From: Bacteroidales bacterium
GTDB lineage: Bacteria; Bacteroidota; Bacteroidia; Bacteroidales; Bacteroidaceae
Direction of reading: 5' to 3'
NCBI GenBank assembly: GCA_004557285.1
Contig: SFEK01000029.1
Span: 1-17,848, forward strand
Length of the DNA: 17,848 nucleotides
Shown here: piece by piece, positions 1 through 7,170 of the stretch
Position numbering within the stretch: position 1 is the stretch's first letter
Layout: every line of letters begins with the position of its first letter
The notes under the pieces: generated by a model
Told to the model about the DNA's origin: nothing
The model's database searches: none
Seen by the model: only the letters and a program-made list of their open reading frames with translations
Program-made: the position numbers and the translations under genes

Positions 1-1
1 C

Positions 2-1942
2 CGCATGATGACCTTCGTGTATCGTGAACAGCTGCTGTCGAAAGTGGGCACCCAAGAGGGGGTGAGCAGTTGCATGGCAGACCTGTGGAACATGCCGCTG
101 ACTGAAAAGATAGAAACGGGGAACATTTATATGGGACTGACCATCAAGGCCAAGACATGTGTGGAGGGCAACGATGTGCCTCAGCGGATAACGCTGCGTG
201 TGCCCGGACAGGAGATAAGTTTTCTGCCCAACTTCCGCCGGGGCGACATGGTGTATCTCTATGCCTACAAGGCAGAAGACACTCCCGATGCAAGAAAAAG
301 CATACTGTACAGGGGAAACATCGAAGACATCAAGACGGATGAAATCACCATCGTGCTGACCAACGGACAACAGACCCGCGAGGTGCTGAAGGTGCAGCCG
401 ATGGAGGGAGTGGAACACGACGGACAGGCCAAGCTGCTCTACGCCGTGGAGCATGCCGCTTCTGACTCTACCACGGCTTCGGCAGCAAGAGGTCTGCACG
501 AACTGATTACCGCTCCCGACGAACGCAAGGCCCTGCTGTTAGGGCAACGCCCGCCACAATGCGACAAGGACATCAGATTATCCAAGTCGTATCACGACAA
601 CTATGACGACATGCTGCTGAAAGCTATGCAAACCAAGGATTACTTCCTGCTGTCGGGGCCTCCAGGCACAGGCAAGACGTCCATGGCATTGCGATTCATA
701 GTGGTAGAGGAACTCACCAAACCGCATGCCTCGCTGCTGCTGACGGCCTACACCAACAGGGCGGTGGATGAAATATGCGCCATGCTCGACGATGCCCGCA
801 TCGACTATATCCGCATGGGCAGCGAATACAGTGCTGACCCACGGTTCAAACACCACTTGATGGGAGAGATGGCCAAGACATGCCACCGTCTCGACAACAT
901 GCGCCGCCTATTGGCAGACACCAGGGTGGTGGTGGGCACCACCTCAACACTCATGGGCAGGCCTTTCATCTTTGACATCAAACATTTCTCTCTCGCCATT
1001 GTGGATGAGGCATCGCAAATTCTTGAGCCTGCCATCATCGGACTATTAGCTGCCCACCGGCCAACCGCCGGCGGGCGAGAACAAACGTGCATAGACCGTT
1101 TTGTTTTGGTGGGCGACCACAAGCAGCTGCCTGCCGTGGTGCAACAAGACGAAGCCACATCGGCCGTGACCAGCGAAAGGCTCAGAAGCATACATCTCGA
1201 CAACTGCCGCAACTCGCTGTTTGAGCGGCTACTACGCACGGAGAAGGCTGCGGAAAGAACAGCATTCAACGGAACATTGCGCAGACAAGGCAGGATGCAC
1301 CCCGACGTGGCCACGTTTCCCTGTAGCAGATTTTATGCCGATGAACAGCTGACGCCTGTACCCCTGCCTCATCAACAGAGTGCGGCCTTGCCCTATCATC
1401 CTGATGTGGCCTGCGACGAAACCGACCGCATACTCCTCAGTCACCGCCTGCTCTTCGTGCCCTCACCCTATTGCCGCCACCCTGAGGTGTCTGACAAGGT
1501 GAACACGGCCGAGGCGGCCATCGTGGCGCAACTGCTCAAACGCATCAGGACATTGCTCGGCAACGACTTTGATGCAGCAAAAAGCATAGGTGTCATCGTG
1601 CCCTACCGCAACCAGATAGCCATGATAAGAAAGGAAATCGAACTGACAGGCTTGACCGAACTGATGCAGACAAGCATCGACACCGTTGAACGCTACCAAG
1701 GCAGTCAGCGCGACGTCATCATCTATTCGTTTACCGTGCAAAATCCATGGCAAATGGAATTTCTCACCGCCAACTGCTTCACCGAAGAGGGACATGTCAT
1801 CGACCGCAAACTTAACGTGGCACTGACAAGGGCACGCCACCAAATGATCATGACGGGCAATATCAACACACTGTCAACCCACCCCACATTCCGCGACATG
1901 CTGGACTACATCCAGAAACGAGGAGGCATGCTTTCTCTTTAA
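2..1942 (+). CDS. Superfamily 1 DNA2/UPF1-type helicase, C-terminal part (5' end outside window)
   Basis: This is the ATPase core of an SF1 helicase of the DNA2/NAM7/UPF1 group, which uses ATP to move along and unwind nucleic acid in the cytoplasm. Counting from the ATG at position 5, all core motifs are present: Walker A GPPGTGKT (218-225), Walker B VDEASQ (333-338), motif III GDHKQLP (370-376), motif V-type VERYQGSQRD (561-570) and motif VI LNVALTRAR (603-611). The reading frame stays open to the left edge, and the first residues look like the inside of a folded region rather than an N terminus. I therefore read it as truncated. Relatives of this type can carry a RecB/Cas4-like nuclease upstream, which cannot be checked here. 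About 200 residues precede Walker A, including a beta-rich stretch. It converges on the SGNH hydrolase gene, with 43 bp between the stop codons. The helicase class is secure; the substrate is unknown. Confidence 0.85.
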   Translation, partial: RMMTFVYREQLLSKVGTQEGVSSCMADLWNMPLTEKIETGNIYMGLTIKAKTCVEGNDVPQRITLRVPGQEISFLPNFRRGDMVYLYAYKAEDTPDARKSILYRGNIEDIKTDEITIVLTNGQQTREVLKVQPMEGVEHDGQAKLLYAVEHAASDSTTASAARGLHELITAPDERKALLLGQRPPQCDKDIRLSKSYHDNYDDMLLKAMQTKDYFLLSGPPGTGKTSMALRFIVVEELTKPHASLLLTAYTNRAVDEICAMLDDARIDYIRMGSEYSADPRFKHHLMGEMAKTCHRLDNMRRLLADTRVVVGTTSTLMGRPFIFDIKHFSLAIVDEASQILEPAIIGLLAAHRPTAGGREQTCIDRFVLVGDHKQLPAVVQQDEATSAVTSERLRSIHLDNCRNSLFERLLRTEKAAERTAFNGTLRRQGRMHPDVATFPCSRFYADEQLTPVPLPHQQSAALPYHPDVACDETDRILLSHRLLFVPSPYCRHPEVSDKVNTAEAAIVAQLLKRIRTLLGNDFDAAKSIGVIVPYRNQIAMIRKEIELTGLTELMQTSIDTVERYQGSQRDVIIYSFTVQNPWQMEFLTANCFTEEGHVIDRKLNVALTRARHQMIMTGNINTLSTHPTFRDMLDYIQKRGGMLSL

Positions 1943-1945
1943 AAT

Positions 1946-1963
1946 CCATGGCCATCGGCATGG
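1946..1963 (-). terminator. Weak hairpin between convergent helicase and SGNH genes
   Basis: The arms CCATG and CATGG flank an 8-nt loop in the 43-bp gap between two convergent stop codons. Read on the minus strand, the hairpin is followed by ATTTTAAAG, a short and imperfect U-tract, so it could end SGNH hydrolase transcripts. The stem is only 5 bp plus possible GC extensions. This is a weak call. Confidence 0.25.
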
Positions 1964-1985
1964 GCCGCCAGAGGCATGACAGCAC

Positions 1986-2753
1986 CTACCGCATGATTTC
2001 CCTGTCAGCCTTTTCTATCCACATCCTTGCCATCTTGTAGTGCATAGCTGGCGTGGGGTGGATGCCATCCCATATCCAGTAGCTGGCAGGGATGTCCTGG
2101 TTCTGCGAGATGGTCTCCTCCACGAGCAGGTCGAAAGGAATGACAGTGGCATGGTAATCCTTGGCCACATTCCTGACAACCTGGCCAAGCATCGTGATCA
2201 TCTCCTTGCGCCTGTTGTAGTCCCCACTCAACCCTGTCTTTCCTGCTTGGGCAACAAACGGTGTGCACAAAACAAATCTCACGTCAGAATTTTGCGCCAT
2301 AGCTTTGTCAAGAAGCCGTTGCAATTTCGCACCCCATGCCTCAGGGTCGATGGTGCGGCCATCCCTCAATGCCCTGTCCACATCATTTGTACCAATGAGT
2401 ATAGAAATGACATCGGGGTTGAGGTCGAGGGCATCATGCTGCCAACGCCCCTCAAGGTCGTCGAGCGTGTTGCCGCTGATGCCGCGGTTCCAGAATGTCC
2501 ATCCCGCTTCGGGATAGAGTGCTTCATAATGCGAAGCCGTTATCATCATGTATCCATGCCCGTAGATATGGTTCATGTCTTTATGGTTGCGCTGGTCAGA
2601 CGGTGTGTTCCACACCTTGCTGTTGCCCCAGGCACCATCGGTAATGGAGTCGCCGATAAACAGTACACGCTTTCCTCTCGCCACGACAATCATGGAGAGC
2701 AAAAGCACGACGAGTGTTGCGATGCTCCTTTTGTTCCTTCCTGTTCTTTTCAT
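1986..2753 (-). CDS. Secreted SGNH/GDSL-family hydrolase (lipase/esterase-like)
   Basis: A 255-residue exported hydrolase of the SGNH/GDSL fold, a family that cleaves esters in lipids or acetylated carbohydrates. All four family blocks are visible: GDSITDG with nucleophile Ser36 (block I), the Gly of RGISGNT near residue 94 (block II), GTND with Asn124 (block III), and DGIHPT with Asp229 and His232 (block V). The N terminus MKRTGRNKRS followed by a hydrophobic run to about residue 25 is a signal peptide or anchor. I chose the ATG at 2753. An in-frame extension to 2789 starts with TTG and would put 12 charged residues ahead of the signal. A Bacteroidota-type promoter lies upstream at 2808-2839. 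Bacteroidota SGNH proteins often act on O-acetyl groups of polysaccharides, but no glycan-degradation genes are adjacent, so the substrate is open. Confidence 0.85.
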   Translation of the reverse strand: MKRTGRNKRSIATLVVLLLSMIVVARGKRVLFIGDSITDGAWGNSKVWNTPSDQRNHKDMNHIYGHGYMMITASHYEALYPEAGWTFWNRGISGNTLDDLEGRWQHDALDLNPDVISILIGTNDVDRALRDGRTIDPEAWGAKLQRLLDKAMAQNSDVRFVLCTPFVAQAGKTGLSGDYNRRKEMITMLGQVVRNVAKDYHATVIPFDLLVEETISQNQDIPASYWIWDGIHPTPAMHYKMARMWIEKADREIMR

Positions 2754-2807
2754 TTGGTCTGCTGTATTTTCTTGTATTTCTTCATGCAAAATAAATCCTT
2801 TCGGCAG

Positions 2808-2839
2808 TAAAGGTAATAATAATCATCCGAATAAACAAA
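2808..2839 (-). promoter_or_regulatory. Predicted Bacteroidota promoter for the SGNH hydrolase
   Basis: On the minus strand, a -33 TTTG (2836-2839) lies 20 bp from TACCTTTA (2808-2815). The latter differs from the -7 consensus TAnnTTTG only at the last base. It would give a leader of roughly 50 nt before the ATG at 2753. The call rests on motif match and spacing only. Confidence 0.5.
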
Positions 2840-2924
2840 AAAACCGCAATATTTTCGGCTGTCTTCTGAAATTCAGCACGTCGTGCCCGTTGTCACGATG
2901 CGTCAACCAGAATGGCGACAAATG

Positions 2925-2955
2925 CTTTGAATAAGATAGGCTGCACTCGGAAATG
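2925..2955 (+). repeat. 31-bp direct repeat, copy 1
   Basis: Identical over all 31 bases to 3089-3119. It begins CTTTGAATAAG and ends CTCGGAAATG. The bases on either side differ between the copies, so the unit boundary is sharp. A box beginning TTTGTCATTTC follows at 2998-3012 after a 42-bp spacer and is also repeated after copy 2. From memory, elements of this type recur upstream of genes in Prevotella genomes; I could not verify this. Confidence 0.8.
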
Positions 2956-2968
2956 TTAATTAAGGTTG

Positions 2969-2997
2969 CAATCTGCAATTCTTATCTTTGCAGATTG
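2969..2997. repeat. Perfect 10-bp inverted repeat carrying a -7-like box
   Basis: The arms CAATCTGCAA (2969-2978) and TTGCAGATTG (2988-2997) are perfect complements around a 9-nt loop. TATCTTTG (2983-2990), a match to the -7 consensus TAnnTTTG, spans the loop and right arm. No TTTG lies 19-21 bp upstream of it, so it is a poor promoter alone. It could be an operator or an RNA hairpin. Confidence 0.55.
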
Positions 2998-3088
2998 TTT
3001 GTCATTTCACTCTTTTAAATAAAAATCTCACGCTCAAAAATGAAAACAAACTTTTCATTTTATTCGCTTAATCGATTTTTTGCTGTAT

Positions 3089-3119
3089 CTTTGAATAAGA
3101 TAGGCTGCACTCGGAAATG
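3089..3119 (+). repeat. 31-bp direct repeat, copy 2
   Basis: Identical to 2925-2955. Here the preceding bases complete TATCTTTG (3086-3093), a -7-like box, with a degenerate TTCG 19 bp upstream (3063-3066). The repeat could therefore sit at the start of a transcript. The shared box TTTGTCATTTC... follows at 3140-3154 after only 20 bp, against 42 bp in copy 1. Confidence 0.8.
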
Positions 3120-3149
3120 CAAATAAAAACTTGTTTTTCTTTGTCATTT
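3115..3149. repeat. Long AT-rich hairpin overlapping the operon promoter
   Basis: A left arm of 16 bases (3115-3130) and a right arm of 17 bases (3133-3149) pair around a 2-nt loop, with one mismatch and one bulged base. The right arm contains the TTTG used as the -33 element of the predicted operon promoter. A protein binding this site, or the extruded hairpin itself, could affect promoter use. Confidence 0.5.
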
Positions 3150-3170
3150 CACTCGTTTGCACTACCTTTG
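3140..3170 (+). promoter_or_regulatory. Predicted Bacteroidota promoter for the envelope operon
   Basis: TTTG (3140-3143) and TACCTTTG (3163-3170) match the Bacteroidota primary sigma consensus TTTG / TAnnTTTG with the expected 19-bp spacing. Transcription would begin near 3177, about 20 nt before the ATG at 3198. It is the best-matching promoter upstream of the seven plus-strand genes. Confidence 0.65.
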
Positions 3171-3197
3171 CACCGGAAATGCCATAATATCATGTGA

Positions 3198-5051
3198 ATG
3201 AAAGTTTTGAGTGTTTTACAAAGAGGGCTTGACAAGGTTCTGCGACTCACTAAAAGGCATGGAGCCTTTTTTGTTTTCATGTACCTGTTGGGATTGGTGT
3301 GCACCTACGCCACCGTGCCCGACAAGAGGGGATATCATGCTTATTCGCTGGCACCATACGAACTTTTCGTTGACATAGTTCTACTGGGGTTGCTGCTGAG
3401 CATGTTGCCCCACAAACTGGGGCTATGGATAAAACGGACTCTTTACATCGGGGCCTATCTGCTGGCCATCATGGATGTTTACTGTTTTGTGAAATTCGAC
3501 ACGACCATCACTCCAACCATGCTGCTGTTGGTGGGTGAAACCGACAGCAGAGAGGCTACTGAATTTCTGCGTTCATACATTACTTCCGACCTGATTTTCA
3601 GCAGATTGGGCTGGGTGCTGTTGGTGCTTGCGCTGCATATAGCCTGGACCGCAATATGGAAACGACGCCAAAAGACGGTGGAGTGGATGACAGCGAAATG
3701 GCCTCGGCTCATGGTTTTGGAAGAGTGTTTCGGCAGGACAAAGCCCTGGATGGCTCTTGCGGCGGGCATTTGCCTTGTCGTCTGCACAGCCAAGACCTTT
3801 GGCAACAAAGTGGCACTGGCACGGCTGATGGCCTATGACAACATTGGAGATGTGGAGCATGAAATGACCCGCAAGGACAAGGCCGTGCTCTACCAGCCGT
3901 TTTACCGGCTCACATTCAGCGTGTATGCCAATGCCCTGACAGCCAAACAGGTGAAGAAACTGGTGGACAACATCGACAAGGTCGCGGTGGACAGCTGCAA
4001 CTACCGCAGCAGGAACATCGTGCTGATTATCGGCGAAAGCTTCAACCGGCACCACGCCAGTTTGTATGGCTATGACAAGGCCACCACACCCAGACAAGAC
4101 AGGCGCGCCCAAAGGGGCGAACTGACGGCATTCAGCGATGTGGTTGCGCCCTGGAACCTGACCAGTTTCGTGTTCAAGCACTTGTTCTCGCTCTACACGG
4201 TGGGCGACAAGGGAGAGTGGTGCGACTATCCGCTGTTCCCGGAACTGTTTCGCAAGGCGGGCTACCATGTGGCGTTTCTCACCAACCAGTTTTTGCCACA
4301 AGCCAAGGAGGCGGTGTATGATTTCAGCGGCGGATTCTTCTTGAACAACCCCCAACTGAGCAATGCCATGTTCGACACCAGAAACAACCAGCTATTCCGC
4401 TATGACGATGGATTGCTCAACGACTATGACCGTCTGAAGGCGGAGAACAAGGAGAACAACCTGATTATATTTCACCTGAAAGGGCAGCATGTGGATTATC
4501 GCACACGGTTTCCTGCCAACCGACGTCACTTCACCCCCGAAGACTATGAGCGTCCTGAACTGAAGAAAAAGGAACTGCGCGTGCTGGCCGACTATGACAA
4601 TGCCATTCTTTACAACGACTCCATCGTGGATGCCATCATCCAACGGTTTGAAGACGACAACGCCATCGTCATCTATGTGCCCGACCATGGTGAGGAATGT
4701 TACGAGGGGAACGTGCACTTCTACGGTCGCATGCACTCTACTGAAATCACCGCCCGACTGGCACGCGAGGAGTTTGACATCCCGTTCTGGATATGGTGTT
4801 CACACCAGTACATGGTGGAACATCCCGAAGTGGCCATCCAGATAACAAGGGCAAAAGACCGGAGGTTCATGACCGATGCCCTGCCCCACCTGCTGCTCTA
4901 TCTCGCAGGTATCAGCACACCTTATTATAATGAGACACTGAACGTGCTTTCGCCGACCTACAACGAACAAAGGCCACGGTTGCTGAAAAGCACCACCGAC
5001 TATGACAAGCTCGAGCGTAAAGACGCCGATGCTGGCATGGATAAAAAATGA
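3198..5051 (+). CDS. EptA-like phosphoethanolamine transferase (membrane-bound sulfatase-fold enzyme)
   Basis: A 617-residue inner-membrane enzyme of the alkaline phosphatase/sulfatase superfamily. Family members move phosphoethanolamine from phosphatidylethanolamine to lipid A or other surface glycans. About five N-terminal membrane helices (roughly 23-40, 56-72, 80-100, 132-152, 183-200) precede a periplasmic catalytic domain from about residue 270. Visible metal and catalytic positions are IIGES (Glu280), a Thr in WNLTSF (Thr322, the likely phosphoenzyme nucleophile), HLKGQH (426-431) and PDHGEE (Asp496, His497). Length is slightly above the approximately 550 usual for EptA. The ATG at 3198 follows a short leader from a well-matched promoter. 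The next gene overlaps it by 4 bp (ATGA), so the two are translationally coupled. Clustering with acyl- and glycosyltransferases supports a role in envelope decoration. Lipid A is the default guess for the acceptor; an operon-specific glycan is equally possible. Confidence 0.85.
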   Translation: MKVLSVLQRGLDKVLRLTKRHGAFFVFMYLLGLVCTYATVPDKRGYHAYSLAPYELFVDIVLLGLLLSMLPHKLGLWIKRTLYIGAYLLAIMDVYCFVKFDTTITPTMLLLVGETDSREATEFLRSYITSDLIFSRLGWVLLVLALHIAWTAIWKRRQKTVEWMTAKWPRLMVLEECFGRTKPWMALAAGICLVVCTAKTFGNKVALARLMAYDNIGDVEHEMTRKDKAVLYQPFYRLTFSVYANALTAKQVKKLVDNIDKVAVDSCNYRSRNIVLIIGESFNRHHASLYGYDKATTPRQDRRAQRGELTAFSDVVAPWNLTSFVFKHLFSLYTVGDKGEWCDYPLFPELFRKAGYHVAFLTNQFLPQAKEAVYDFSGGFFLNNPQLSNAMFDTRNNQLFRYDDGLLNDYDRLKAENKENNLIIFHLKGQHVDYRTRFPANRRHFTPEDYERPELKKKELRVLADYDNAILYNDSIVDAIIQRFEDDNAIVIYVPDHGEECYEGNVHFYGRMHSTEITARLAREEFDIPFWIWCSHQYMVEHPEVAIQITRAKDRRFMTDALPHLLLYLAGISTPYYNETLNVLSPTYNEQRPRLLKSTTDYDKLERKDADAGMDKK

Positions 5052-6121
5052 CAAAGATGAGAAAAGAACTATTAAGTCTTGCTGAGTCGAATGCGCTCAG
5101 AGGCATTGCCATTCTTGGCATCATGCTGCATAACTATTGCCACTTTCTGGGCTTTGCCGTCAAGGAGAACGAATATACCTTCACCTTGGCGAAACCCATG
5201 CAACTGCTCGACAGACTCACGGCCATCGACCACCACCTGTTTGTACACATCCTGTCGTTCTTCGGGCATTATGGCGTGCCGGTGTTCCTGTTCATCAGCG
5301 GCTTCGGTCTGGTGAGGAAATATGAACAAGGCACAGCTCACACCGTGCGCCCCTTGCCGTTCATCGGGTTTCACTACGCCAAACTGCTGCGACTGATGTT
5401 TTTAGGATATATCGGATTTGCCGTGGTGAGCTACCTGCATCCTCACGGCTATCATGGCTATACCTTTGGACGGGTTGCAGCACAGTTGCTGATGTATATC
5501 AACCTGCTGCCAACCCCCGACCGTATCATCAAACCAGGCCCCTACTGGTTTTTCGGTCTGATGCTGCAACTGTATGTCGTCTATCGGCTGATGCTCTACC
5601 GAAAGAGTTCGTGGCTGACGGTGGTGCTCATTGCCCTTTGCTGGGGCATACAGGCAATGTTCTCTCCTGAACAAGACCCGGGAGGAGTGATGCTGAACCG
5701 CATACGCTACAACTGCATAGGCGGCATGTTGCCCTTTGGGGCTGGTGTGCTCTATGCCCGCCACGGCCAATGTCTCGACAAGAGCGTCTATGGGGTCATT
5801 GCCCTGATGTCGGCAGTGGTGGTGTTTACAGGCAGTTTCAATTTCCACACATGGCTGTGGGTGCCGCTGTTTGTTGTGTCAGGCGCTGTGGCCACCGTCA
5901 AACTGTTGCCCGCTGCCGCACTATCCCCGTGCATTTGGGTGGGCGGCATATCGTCGGCATTGTTCGTGGCACACCCCATTACCCGTGAAATCATCATCAA
6001 GATGTCGTTCAGGGGCGAAATCTACACGGGGCTGGCCATCTACATCGTGGCATCGGTGCTGCTGGCATGGCTGTTCAAGTTGATGTTCAGATATTTACCC
6101 AAACCACATTTGAAGGGATGA
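5048..6121 (+). CDS. Acyltransferase-3 family membrane protein (first of two)
   Basis: A 357-residue multi-pass protein of the acyltransferase-3 (OafA/NodX/YrhL) family, whose members transfer acetyl or other acyl groups to sugars at the inner membrane. The N-terminal signature is present: LRGIAILGIMLHNYCHF (residues 17-33), with the expected Arg18 and His28, then GVPVFLFISGFGL near residue 80. The rest is a series of hydrophobic helices, with no C-terminal SGNH domain. Its ATG overlaps the stop of the phosphoethanolamine transferase gene, and its stop overlaps the start of the next acyltransferase (both ATGA), which indicates coupled expression. The acceptor is unknown; surface polysaccharide or LPS sugars are likely given the neighbours. 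Confidence 0.85.
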   Translation: MTKMRKELLSLAESNALRGIAILGIMLHNYCHFLGFAVKENEYTFTLAKPMQLLDRLTAIDHHLFVHILSFFGHYGVPVFLFISGFGLVRKYEQGTAHTVRPLPFIGFHYAKLLRLMFLGYIGFAVVSYLHPHGYHGYTFGRVAAQLLMYINLLPTPDRIIKPGPYWFFGLMLQLYVVYRLMLYRKSSWLTVVLIALCWGIQAMFSPEQDPGGVMLNRIRYNCIGGMLPFGAGVLYARHGQCLDKSVYGVIALMSAVVVFTGSFNFHTWLWVPLFVVSGAVATVKLLPAAALSPCIWVGGISSALFVAHPITREIIIKMSFRGEIYTGLAIYIVASVLLAWLFKLMFRYLPKPHLKG

Positions 6122-7161
6122 AAACACGTATTGAATTTTCCGATATCAGCCGCTACCGCGGCGAACTGATGGGACTGGCCATGCTGTTTGTCATGCTGTT
6201 TCATGTGGCCATGCCCAAAAGCTATGCCATGTATGGTTTAGTGAGGTGCGGCAACGTGGGCGTTGACATGTTTCTGCTGCTCAGCGGCATTGGCCTGTGG
6301 TATGCCTGGAGCAAGCGTCCCCGGCTCATCGACTTCTACTGGCGGCGCTACATCCGCATCTATCCTGCATGGCTACTGATGGCCTGCCTGTTCTATATCC
6401 CCAACTTCATGGAAACGCAAGGCAGCGGCTACAGCCCCAACATGGGGCATCTGATCGCCAACATTGCCTTCAACTGGAGTTTCTGGCGCATCGACGACCT
6501 CACGTTCTGGTTTATCCCTGCCATCATGATGCTATATACCTTTGCCCCTGCCTACATGTGGCTCATCGAGCGTCACGCCGAATACCGCTGGATGCCCATA
6601 TTGTTCATGCTGCTGGCCGTCATGGTGCAGTATTATCCGCCGGTGCACCACAGCGTGGGACATCTGGAGATTTTCTTCAGCCGCATCCCCATCTTCCTCA
6701 TCGGCATCAACATGGGTTCGTGGGTGAAAGAGGGGCGTAGCATGAATGGTTCATCCATCTGGCTGATGCTGGCCGTGCTGGCCGTGAGCCTGGCCATGTG
6801 CATAGAGTTTGAGCAGTCGTGGAGAGGCAGGTTTCCGCTGTTCCTTGAACGCATGGTGTATATCCCGCTCACCCTGTCGGGCATCATGCTGCTCACCATC
6901 GTGCTCAGACATGCCCCCAAGACGGTCAACAAGGCACTGGCCTTTGTGGGCGGCATCAGTCTGGAACTGTATCTCATCCACATACAGTTTGTGCTGAAAT
7001 ATATCAAGCCCTACAAGTGGGGCTATTGTCTCACAGCCCTCGCCATGATTGCCGTGTCATTGGTGCTGGCATGGCTGCTCCACCGCCTGGTGGGCTTGCT
7101 GGCTGACCGCCTGCCACAAAAGTTGACGGCCATCAGGGGCAAGAGCCATGCAGAAATTTAA
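6118..7161 (+). CDS. Acyltransferase-3 family membrane protein (second of two)
   Basis: A 347-residue acyltransferase-3 protein, clearly different in sequence from the one just upstream, so not a recent duplicate. Key features are YRGELMGLAMLFVMLFHV (13-30) with Arg14 and His29, GVDMFLLLSGIGL (48-60), and YWRRYIRIYPAWL (about 74-86), which is the classical third block of the family. Multiple membrane helices follow. I chose the ATG at 6118. A longer in-frame start at 6067 would add 17 residues lying entirely inside the previous gene, while 6118 gives the ATGA overlap seen elsewhere in this operon. Two such enzymes side by side suggest two acylation positions or two acyl groups on one product. 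The acceptor is not identifiable. Confidence 0.85.
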   Translation: MKTRIEFSDISRYRGELMGLAMLFVMLFHVAMPKSYAMYGLVRCGNVGVDMFLLLSGIGLWYAWSKRPRLIDFYWRRYIRIYPAWLLMACLFYIPNFMETQGSGYSPNMGHLIANIAFNWSFWRIDDLTFWFIPAIMMLYTFAPAYMWLIERHAEYRWMPILFMLLAVMVQYYPPVHHSVGHLEIFFSRIPIFLIGINMGSWVKEGRSMNGSSIWLMLAVLAVSLAMCIEFEQSWRGRFPLFLERMVYIPLTLSGIMLLTIVLRHAPKTVNKALAFVGGISLELYLIHIQFVLKYIKPYKWGYCLTALAMIAVSLVLAWLLHRLVGLLADRLPQKLTAIRGKSHAEI

Positions 7162-7162
7162 A

Positions 7163-7167
7163 AGGAG
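7163..7167 (+). promoter_or_regulatory. Shine-Dalgarno AGGAG before the UbiA-family gene
   Basis: AGGAG lies directly after the preceding stop codon and is unusually strong for this window. Three consecutive ATG codons follow at 7171, 7174 and 7177. Spacing is 3, 6 or 9 nt, so the second or third ATG fits as well as or better than the first. Confidence 0.55.
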
Positions 7168-7170
7168 AAA

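Larger units (their letters stand above)
2754..3197. other. Divergent intergenic regulatory region, no gene seen
   Basis: This 444-bp stretch is AT-rich and separates the SGNH hydrolase (minus) from the envelope operon (plus). I see no credible coding frame. It holds the SGNH promoter (2808-2839), two identical 31-bp elements (2925-2955 and 3089-3119), each followed by a shared 15-bp box (2998-3012 and 3140-3154), two inverted repeats (2969-2997 and 3115-3149) and the predicted operon promoter (3140-3170). Positions 2840-2924 hold only a weak 7-bp hairpin (2879-2900). Confidence 0.7.

Noticed and set aside
2754..2789. TTG-initiated N-terminal extension of the SGNH hydrolase
   Set aside because: It would place 12 mostly charged or polar residues ahead of a normal signal peptide; the ATG at 2753 gives a standard exported protein.
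2040..2810. 256-residue open frame on the plus strand
   Set aside because: It lies antisense to the SGNH hydrolase, which has all catalytic blocks; the product is Cys/His/Arg-rich with no motif.
2879..2900. 7-bp hairpin with an 8-nt loop in the intergenic region
   Set aside because: It contains a wobble pair, has no U-tract and no relation to a start or stop codon; likely chance.
2754..3197. CRISPR array or invertible promoter suggested by the direct and inverted repeats
   Set aside because: There are only two direct repeats, with unequal internal structure and no cas genes. The inverted repeats are short hairpins, not the widely spaced pair needed for a switch, and no recombinase gene is present.
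3573..4355. 260-residue open frame on the minus strand
   Set aside because: Antisense shadow of the phosphoethanolamine transferase gene, rich in His, Gln and Val as expected for a complementary frame.
6067..6117. Upstream ATG for the second acyltransferase
   Set aside because: The added residues lie wholly within the preceding gene and do not resemble the family N terminus; 6118 gives an ATGA overlap.
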